The notes beneath the pieces are model-generated. The model made no database searches, was not told where the DNA came from, and was given only the letters and a program-made list of their open reading frames with translations. Below, piece by piece: positions 16,476-22,701 of a stretch of 29,594 bases of DNA (position 1 is its first letter; each line of letters starts with the position of its first letter). The stretch spans positions 1 to 29,594 of the forward strand of contig JBIIJL010000020.1 of NCBI GenBank assembly GCA_044233795.1, written 5' to 3'. Both the position numbers and the translations under genes were made by a program. Origin of the DNA: JBIIJL01 sp044233795. Lineage in GTDB: Bacteria > Pseudomonadota > Gammaproteobacteria > Legionellales > Legionellaceae.

Positions 16476-18923
16476 ATGCCCATGTTGAACCCTGTTAAAT
16501 GCTATACACAACAAAAGCAGCGCTTACCAATACTGATGCCGGAAGTATTTCCTGCGAGTTGGTTAAATGACTTATATGAACTTTTAGCGGCGCGATTGAA
16601 TCTTGATGATAAGACGAAGCAAGAAGTCTTAGACCACCAAACAAATCCATCTATCCTGCTTACAGCAAAGGAATTTTTTTTTAGACAGTTAGATAGACAC
16701 GTTGGGGCACAATCGAGCTTCACTAGTAAACCGCAACTACTTGAGTCATTGCAAACGGTATACTTAATATTTATACATCCCAGTACATCCGATGAACAAA
16801 GGCACATGATTGCTTCCAGAGTAAAGGAAGATGTTGGGGAATGCTCACCAGGGTTTACTAATCGAGTGAATTTTGTCCTTACGCTCTTTAACATACCACA
16901 AAACATCGATGAATTAATTGCACAAGTACGCTTTAGATGTGTGGATAGAATAGCGGGTCTCATTGCGTCACAGAACCCACAAGGGATTCATATTCACAAC
17001 CGTGTTATTGAGGTTGCCCGAGGAGCGGGTTTTGGGATCTGGCCTATTAATATCGGTGATATTTTTTCTCACGTAGGTAGCCATAATCTTTCTGATGAAG
17101 CAATTATAGAACGTATACGAACAGGTTTTGCCAGATACTTTCAATTATTTTCTCTAGTAAATGCACTGTGTGCTGAACTGGAGTTCTTGATTGCCAAAGT
17201 TGGATACCAAGGCAAACGTGGATTAGACCATGGATATCAACTGGAAGAGTATGCAAAATTCAATGAATGCATCAACCGCTTTATATCTATCGAAATCGAA
17301 AACTTATTAGAAACAGACTCATCAGAAAACGTGACCAACATCAATTGGCAAAATGTTAAACGTGCGTGGCTTAAAAAATTGAGGGATGAAGGCTATGTCA
17401 ATCTTTCTCAAGAAGAGAGGGCTTTATTAGATGACCTGCTGCATGAACCCATGTCATTGGATTCAACAACACTTAGCATGTTAATTCCTCATGGTTATGA
17501 ATTAGTTCAATTTTTGGAATTTTTCAGTGAATCGAGCATAGAACAAAAAGCTACAATTACTCACACTTATCTGAGTAATAAATCACTAGATGAGAAAAAA
17601 GAAGTGTTAGCGATTCTTCATAATGAAGCACCTCCATTAACGATTGAACTGAAAAAAGAGCCGCGTTTGCAAGCCATTTATTTTGCCATTGCCATTGCCG
17701 AAAAAGAGGTGGCTGCGGTGAGAGCTTATGTAGAGCATGGTGAAGATATTAATGCAGCACTGCCGTTATTATTTAACCAAGCGCATAAAAGCGATACCCT
17801 CTATTGGTTACATGATAGTCCGTATCTCTTGCAAAAGATGACAGTGGCTGGCCTAAATACCGTCATTGGTCAGGGGAAATACCAAGGGAAAACGATTGCA
17901 GAAACATTGGTGAGTACGAAGAAAGGGCGTCAGTTGTTATTAGAGAATCAAGTATTACAAAGCCTGCTCCTTAAAACCACCATGGCTCATACATTATCTG
18001 ATGCTATAGGACTGGCACAAACTGAAAGAAATACAGTCCCCACTCGAGAAGGATTTTTCAAAAAATCCTCTCCATTAGCTAGCCAATTATTGCAATATGT
18101 TGTTTATGGAGACCTCGCAAAATCTGAAGTATTACTTCAAGGAAATCCATCTGAATTAAAGGCACTACTCATAGAAAAAGTCACCGTTATTGATTATTCA
18201 AGACGTAAGGTCAAACAAAAGACTGCTTTTCAGGCAGCGCTTTGCGCTATGGATGATGAACTTTGTGCAATGATAGCTCATTATATGCCAAAAAATGAAC
18301 TAATTCGCCAGTATCAAGAAATTTTTCCAAGAGGGCACGAATCGTACTATCAAGGACAAACTCCATTTGACTTCAGTAAAATCATGGATGCTATTAGTCA
18401 AAGCAGTGATGAGGATGTAGGAATAGCACTTAGACTTGAGCTGCCTAACGAAACAGTATTGTGGCAAAGTATTCAGCAATTTAGGTCAGGTTTCACTGAC
18501 TGCGCATCCCAAGAAGTCGTGTTTAACCCCCAACATCTCCTCAAGGCATTTGAGCTTTATACTGATAAACTCGACAGTTGGAGTCGGAATCAACAAGAAA
18601 TATTTTGGCGACAGATCGTCGGTTATGTAGAGAGATATTTGCCGGCCAACATCGCGATGGACTTTGCTCAGGGGCTTTATGATCGGGTACAAAATACAGT
18701 AAAATCAACGCGGTCATTCAAGCTTGCTCATTCTGGTATGTCGATTTTCCCACTTGTATTTGACTCTTTTTCTGGATTGGGTTATGAGTGGGCGCACGTG
18801 CAGCCCGGCAGGCGGGCCACGGCCCTGTCGATTCTCGTTTCAGAACTCATGAGGTATAAGAACAGTAGTCTTGGGGAAATTATACAGCCAGAGATTGACA
18901 GCACTAGCTGTATAATTATGTAA
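16476..18923 (+). CDS. Putative effector, 815 residues, C-terminal CaaX prenylation box (CIIM)
   Basis: I cannot assign a known family. The soluble protein has no signal peptide or membrane helix. Visible parts: a helical N-terminal region (1-150), a block with CVDRIAGLIASQNPQGIHIHNRVIEVARGAGFGI (155-188) that recalls long proteins of amoeba-associated bacteria, a charged middle (250-400), degenerate ankyrin-like helical repeats (about 400-500: AIAIAEKEVAAVRAYVEHGEDINAALP; about 535-605: LLQYVVYGDLAKSEVLLQGNP ... TAFQAALCAMDDELCAMI), and a C-terminal region. The last seven residues are STSCIIM: Cys812, two aliphatic residues and Met, the eukaryotic farnesylation signal. No polybasic stretch precedes the box. 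GAGAG stands seven bases before the ATG. The gene is alone between the efflux operon and a transposon scar. A type IV-secreted effector is my inference. Confidence 0.75.
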   Translation: MPMLNPVKCYTQQKQRLPILMPEVFPASWLNDLYELLAARLNLDDKTKQEVLDHQTNPSILLTAKEFFFRQLDRHVGAQSSFTSKPQLLESLQTVYLIFIHPSTSDEQRHMIASRVKEDVGECSPGFTNRVNFVLTLFNIPQNIDELIAQVRFRCVDRIAGLIASQNPQGIHIHNRVIEVARGAGFGIWPINIGDIFSHVGSHNLSDEAIIERIRTGFARYFQLFSLVNALCAELEFLIAKVGYQGKRGLDHGYQLEEYAKFNECINRFISIEIENLLETDSSENVTNINWQNVKRAWLKKLRDEGYVNLSQEERALLDDLLHEPMSLDSTTLSMLIPHGYELVQFLEFFSESSIEQKATITHTYLSNKSLDEKKEVLAILHNEAPPLTIELKKEPRLQAIYFAIAIAEKEVAAVRAYVEHGEDINAALPLLFNQAHKSDTLYWLHDSPYLLQKMTVAGLNTVIGQGKYQGKTIAETLVSTKKGRQLLLENQVLQSLLLKTTMAHTLSDAIGLAQTERNTVPTREGFFKKSSPLASQLLQYVVYGDLAKSEVLLQGNPSELKALLIEKVTVIDYSRRKVKQKTAFQAALCAMDDELCAMIAHYMPKNELIRQYQEIFPRGHESYYQGQTPFDFSKIMDAISQSSDEDVGIALRLELPNETVLWQSIQQFRSGFTDCASQEVVFNPQHLLKAFELYTDKLDSWSRNQQEIFWRQIVGYVERYLPANIAMDFAQGLYDRVQNTVKSTRSFKLAHSGMSIFPLVFDSFSGLGYEWAHVQPGRRATALSILVSELMRYKNSSLGEIIQPEIDSTSCIIM

Positions 18924-19042
18924 TGTGGTAAGAGATAACATCTTGAGCGATTGACGTGGTCTATAATGGATGAACACATCCGGTTAAGAGATAATTAGAT
19001 CTCAACTAGTTGCATGTAACTTGTGTCGCGAATTTCATTTAG

Positions 19043-19165
19043 CAAATTAAAGATCCAATCGAGCAAATTACTGGCGATGGGGCTTATGATAAGCAAAATT
19101 GTTATGAGACTGCTCTTAGGCGCGGAGACAAACCTGTTTTTCCTCCTCAGCATAACTTTGATTGA
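19043..19165 (+). pseudogene. IS5-type (DDE) transposase fragment
   Basis: The open stretch, bounded by stops at both ends and lacking a start codon, reads QIKDPIEQITGDGAYDKQNC followed by YETALRRGDKPVFPPQHNFD. The GDGAYD segment around the second catalytic Asp, followed by an R-G-x-x-x-V-x-P-P-x-x-N stretch, is characteristic of IS5/IS1031-type transposases. Only about 40 of the roughly 300 residues expected remain, so this is a dead relic. The recognition is by remembered motif. Confidence 0.65.
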
Positions 19166-19340
19166 TTTCATCTGTAAAAATAAGGTGACGATATTTTCTT
19201 AAAAATATAAATAGCTTGCCATTTTGTTTTAATCGAGCGCAAATTTTCTCTTCTTTTTTAGACAATTCTATAGGAAAAATCCAATTTTCGTGCTTTATCA
19301 TGCAGACTCCTGTACTTTTGATCTGCATGAATTTGATCAT
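19116..19340 (-). pseudogene. IS1182-type transposase N-terminal fragment
   Basis: The minus-strand frame of 74 codons contains ELSKKEEKICARLKQNGKLF followed by IFLRKYRHLIFTDEINQSYA. This resembles the N-terminus of IS1182-family transposases, where a GK-F-FLR-R-LF pattern precedes the catalytic domain. Everything downstream is missing: the last 17 or so codons read antisense through the neighbouring IS5-like remnant, so the true homology probably ends near 19166. It could be expressed as a small protein, but I regard it as debris. Family assignment is tentative. Confidence 0.45.
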
Positions 19341-19464
19341 AAAATTTGAACAATGTCGATCTGTTTAAATTTTACCGATCGGCGCTCTAGTGTTTGATGA
19401 TCTAAATTAATTAGTCGTTGTCGCTCTTTCCGTGGAGTTTGCTCCAGTATTTTTTATAAAACCA

Positions 19465-19473
19465 TGCTATATT
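19465..19473 (+). promoter_or_regulatory. Extended -10 promoter of the universal stress protein gene
   Basis: TG-C-TATATT at 19465-19473 fits an extended -10; no matching -35 is visible 17 bases upstream. The start codon at 19520 is about 47 bases downstream, with AAGGAG at 19508-19513. Confidence 0.4.
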
Positions 19474-19519
19474 TCTGCTAATATTTTATCAAGATAGGTC
19501 TTAGACCAAGGAGATGAAA

Positions 19520-19948
19520 ATGTACAAGAAAGTGTTGTTTGCAACTGATTTCGATGATGTGGGTATTCGCTCTGCAACTAAGGCTAAAAAAATCGCGGAT
19601 GAAAACCATGCCGAGCTCATTTTAGTTCACGTTGTTGAGCCAATTCCTGCATATGCTTACCCAGGATTTGCAGGATTTGCTGAGGTGGAAGTCTCTATCA
19701 AAGAACAAGCAGAGAAAGAGTTAAAAACCCTAGCTGATCGTTTGGGAGTTGATGCTAAGCACCGTTTGCTTGAGTTTGGCTCAACCAAAAATGAAGTTTT
19801 GCGTGTAGCTCAGGAACACAACGTTGATTTGATAGTCACAGGAAGTCACGGTAAGCACGGCCTTGCTTTGTTGCTTGGTTCCACTGCTAATGCGATCTTA
19901 CATGGCGCTAAATGTGATGTGTTGATCGTTAGATCTGATGATGTGTAA
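19520..19948 (+). CDS. Universal stress protein, UspA family
   Basis: This 142-residue cytoplasmic protein has the alpha/beta nucleotide-binding Usp fold. It begins MYKKVLFATDFDDVGIRSATKAKKIADE and ends with the signature TGSHGKHGLALLLGSTANAI followed by LHGAKCDVLIVR, in which the G-x2-G ... G-S phosphate-binding pattern suggests a nucleotide-binding type. ATG at 19520 is chosen over ATG at 19514 because AAGGAG ends at 19513: six bases before the first, none before the second. It is monocistronic and convergent with the methyltransferase-like gene, 77 bases apart without a clear terminator. Usp proteins typically support survival in stress or stationary phase; the specific role here is unknown. 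Confidence 0.92.
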   Translation: MYKKVLFATDFDDVGIRSATKAKKIADENHAELILVHVVEPIPAYAYPGFAGFAEVEVSIKEQAEKELKTLADRLGVDAKHRLLEFGSTKNEVLRVAQEHNVDLIVTGSHGKHGLALLLGSTANAILHGAKCDVLIVRSDDV

Positions 19949-20025
19949 GTCTTCAGTCGACCTTTTCTTTGCCCTATAAAATTCGCGCAGAAATCACTCA
20001 GACCTTGGGGGGATGGCTTGCGTGG

Positions 20026-21528
20026 TTAGTGGGATGAAAATGACGGAATTTTTTTGCTGTCTAGCTCAACTTCCCTGTCTTTTTTGTGCGCTGGGCCAGG
20101 ATTTTGCGGGGTAATGGTTCTTTGCGGCCGGGTTTTGGGGGTGCAGCAAGATTCATGGATAGGGTTCATTGCTGCTATTTTGCTATCAGACAGCATTTTC
20201 CCTATTTTTGCATGGGCTGTTAAAGTACTGTCGCTATGGCGCTCTTGGTTTTGTTGCTGACATGTTCTCGAGGGGGGGAGATTTGTTTCGCAAGGGGTAG
20301 ATCTATTGTTATCAAAGAATTTTATATAAGCAAAGCGACAGATTTCTGCAATCACAACACCAATTATTGCAGAAGCAGCACCCGCCAGTGCTGTCGCGAT
20401 AAAACCAGCTCCTAATGCGGCGAAGATCCCAGTCATTACTAATGCAACCCCTATCGCTGCACCTATAAGACCACCAGCCATTGCAATGATATAACGTGAT
20501 GGTTGTTCTCTTGTTTTTGAATTAGCGGTTGATTTTTGTTGGGTCACTGGTTCGTTTAGAGGTTGAGGTTCAGTGCTAACATTATCAGAGGTTGATTCTG
20601 CAAATGCATTGGTAAGACCAATAACGCTTTTAGAAGTTGGTTCTGCTGCAGGGGCGAGCATAGACAAGGTAGTTGTATCAACGACATATTGATTACTTTC
20701 TACAAGATGCAGATATTTATGTATGACTTTCCCCACAAATTTACTTTCAGGACTATATTTCAGAACTTTAACTTCGCCGTTTGATTTTTTTGTGGCTAGA
20801 AAAACGCTTTCTTGATTTAGTTTTCTAAAAGGCTCAACTACCTCGTTATGAAAAAAATAACTTAAACCTCCATATTCTTCGCTTGAAACACCATAAGGAT
20901 GGAACTCATTGATATCATCGATGAGTAAGATAAGATCAGGTGCTTTCCCTGTGCATAGTTCGGACTCTCTAAATTCTTTTGCATATTTCTCATTCGCACT
21001 GGCGTGTTTTCCGAAATAGGGAACTAAATAGCGAGCTTTTATCCCCTGATCACGCAAAGTTTGTCTTTCCATAAGACTAAGTCGGCTAAGTTCATGAAAT
21101 TTTAATGGAGCCACACCTCTAACCCTTGCTAAATAACTATCAACAGAAGAAAATTTACCTATGATCCTGAGCAAGTCACTATCTAATTGTGTGTTGATTG
21201 TCTTGAACAATCTTTCCAGACCTTGCACATATTTCCCACTTGAAGCAATTTCTTCTTCTACAATAACTAACTCAGCCATATAACCATTATTCGCCAATGA
21301 GGTCATTATCGTTGCAATTTGTAGGAGTCCCCCTGAGCCAATATCTAAAATTCTAATTGGTGTATCTTTGGGCCAGCTTTGTTTGTTTAGCAGACTAACA
21401 ACATACTCATCCAAGAAATCACGCGCATTATTTGGTATTTTTCTATCAAACAAATAACAGTTACATTCTCCAAGATCCACTTCTTGTCTTCTTACATATT
21501 GAAAGGGAGTTTCAGATATTAAAAACAT
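20026..21528 (-). CDS. Methyltransferase-like protein with glycine-rich membrane hairpin, putative effector
   Basis: I do not recognise the family. The 500 residues fall into four parts. Residues 1-290 look like a Rossmann-type SAM-binding domain: motif I RILDIGSGG at 59-67, an acidic residue at the end of the second strand (LVIVEEE, 87-93), and PDLILLIDDINEFHPYG (197-213) resembling the motif IV strand. Residues 295-345 are a Ser/Thr/Pro-rich linker. Residues 346-398 form two hydrophobic helices rich in small residues (AGGLIGAAIG, ALGAGFIATALAGAASAIIG), a likely membrane hairpin. Residues 400-500 are a polar, disordered tail ending REVELDSKKIPSFSSH. There is no signal peptide. GGAG precedes the ATG by about 12 bases. 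This architecture is typical of intracellular-pathogen effectors; function and substrate are unknown. Confidence 0.7.
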   Translation of the reverse strand: MFLISETPFQYVRRQEVDLGECNCYLFDRKIPNNARDFLDEYVVSLLNKQSWPKDTPIRILDIGSGGLLQIATIMTSLANNGYMAELVIVEEEIASSGKYVQGLERLFKTINTQLDSDLLRIIGKFSSVDSYLARVRGVAPLKFHELSRLSLMERQTLRDQGIKARYLVPYFGKHASANEKYAKEFRESELCTGKAPDLILLIDDINEFHPYGVSSEEYGGLSYFFHNEVVEPFRKLNQESVFLATKKSNGEVKVLKYSPESKFVGKVIHKYLHLVESNQYVVDTTTLSMLAPAAEPTSKSVIGLTNAFAESTSDNVSTEPQPLNEPVTQQKSTANSKTREQPSRYIIAMAGGLIGAAIGVALVMTGIFAALGAGFIATALAGAASAIIGVVIAEICRFAYIKFFDNNRSTPCETNLPPSRTCQQQNQERHSDSTLTAHAKIGKMLSDSKIAAMNPIHESCCTPKTRPQRTITPQNPGPAHKKDREVELDSKKIPSFSSH

Positions 21529-21688
21529 AAGACGACTATCTCCAATTACATTAGCGCACTAGTTGGTGAAAATTAGAATTTCATGATCAATAATAACCCA
21601 CAACGTATTTAAAAATCAATATTTATCACGCAATAATGGGATTTGTTGAGGATTGATAACTTGCCTGCGCGGTTGTCCAATTAATTTC

Positions 21689-21717
21689 TTCGCAATTCTA
21701 CGATTACTCAGTATAAT
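21689..21717 (+). promoter_or_regulatory. Sigma-70 promoter of ribF-ileS-lspA
   Basis: TTCGCA (21689-21694) and a perfect TATAAT (21712-21717) are 17 bases apart. Transcription would start near 21724, about 24 bases before the ribF ATG, giving a short leader in which no Shine-Dalgarno is visible. Confidence 0.5.
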
Positions 21718-21747
21718 CCTTGGTTTTGCCTTGACTTTGTATATCAA

Positions 21748-22701
21748 ATGAAATTGCTTCGAGGGCGCGACCTTCCTTCTTCTATAAATACAGGTGCTGT
21801 AGCGACCATTGGTAATTTTGATGGTGTCCATCTTGGACATCAAGCATTGTTGTCGAGATTACGGGCTGAAGCGAAAGCGCGGGGGTTGCCTTTATTGGTC
21901 ATTTTATTTGAGCCGCAACCCGGAGAGTATTTCCTTCAGGAAAGAGCACCAGCTAGACTTTCGTTATTACGTGATAAATTGGTCGCGCTTAAACGATTTG
22001 GCGTTGACTATGTTTACTGCATTCGTTTCAATCAAAAAATGGCCGAGATTGATGCCGCACAATTTGCTCAGGACACCTTTTTTTCACGATTTTTCGTCAA
22101 ATATATATTGGTTGGCGAAGATTTTCGCTTTGGTCGTGATAGGATGGGTGATGTGGGTTTATTGCAGTTGCTAGCAAAAGATGCAGGTGCGACGGTTGAA
22201 GCATTCCCCAATTTTGTCATCGATCATGAAAGGGTGAGTTCTACGACGATTAGACAAGCATTAAAACGCGGTGCATTTGACGTCGCAAAAGACTTGTTGG
22301 GTAGACCTTATGCTATTTTAGGTCGGATTGTGCGAGGAGATGGCCGTGGTAGGCAGTGGGGAGTGCCTACGGCGAATCTTCATTTGCGCCATAAAGCCTT
22401 ACCATTAAGTGGTGTTTTTTGTGTGAAAATGATACGACCTTGGGGGCAAGTGATGATGGGTGTTGCCAACATGGGCTGTCGTCCTACCGTTGATGGCGTG
22501 AAAAAATGTCTAGAAATTTATCTGTTCGATTTCTCAGGAGATCTATATGGTGAGCAGGTGCAAGTGATTTTTTTACATAAACTTCGAGATGAAATAAAAT
22601 TTCCCTCGGTCAATGACTTGATACGCGCTATCCAAAACGATGTAGAGATGGCAAAGCAATTCTGTATGACACTAACTGAAAGAGTAAGTAGCAATGGCTG
22701 A
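21748..22701 (+). CDS. ribF: Bifunctional riboflavin kinase / FAD synthetase
   Basis: RibF phosphorylates riboflavin to FMN and adenylylates FMN to FAD. The 317 residues contain the N-terminal nucleotidyltransferase domain (GNFDGVHLGH at 22-31, LVGEDFRFGRDRMGD near 128, VSSTTIRQAL near 163) and the C-terminal kinase domain (RIVRGDGRGRQWGVPTANLHL near 192-212, VANMGCRPTVDG). All key motifs are present and the length is normal. The start gives MKLLRGRDLP, matching the family, despite lacking a ribosome site. It overlaps ileS by eight bases, the usual gammaproteobacterial arrangement. Confidence 0.97.
   Translation: MKLLRGRDLPSSINTGAVATIGNFDGVHLGHQALLSRLRAEAKARGLPLLVILFEPQPGEYFLQERAPARLSLLRDKLVALKRFGVDYVYCIRFNQKMAEIDAAQFAQDTFFSRFFVKYILVGEDFRFGRDRMGDVGLLQLLAKDAGATVEAFPNFVIDHERVSSTTIRQALKRGAFDVAKDLLGRPYAILGRIVRGDGRGRQWGVPTANLHLRHKALPLSGVFCVKMIRPWGQVMMGVANMGCRPTVDGVKKCLEIYLFDFSGDLYGEQVQVIFLHKLRDEIKFPSVNDLIRAIQNDVEMAKQFCMTLTERVSSNG

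Larger units (their letters stand above)
18924..19513. other. 590-base scar region between CaaX gene and usp
   Basis: No intact gene. A 10-base direct repeat TAAGAGATAA occurs at 18929-18938 and 18985-18994, with a small hairpin GGATG-AACA-CATCC (18968-18981) between the copies. Remnants of two transposase genes follow (19043-19165 plus, 19116-19340 minus). TGGAG-TTTG-CTCCA at 19433-19446, followed by a T-rich run, is a weak terminator-like hairpin, and the usp promoter lies just after it. Confidence 0.6.

Noticed and set aside
19460..19490. Shared 10-mer GCTAATATTT upstream of usp and of the CaaX gene as a common regulatory site
   Set aside because: Short and AT-rich, at different distances from the predicted promoters; expected by chance in such DNA.
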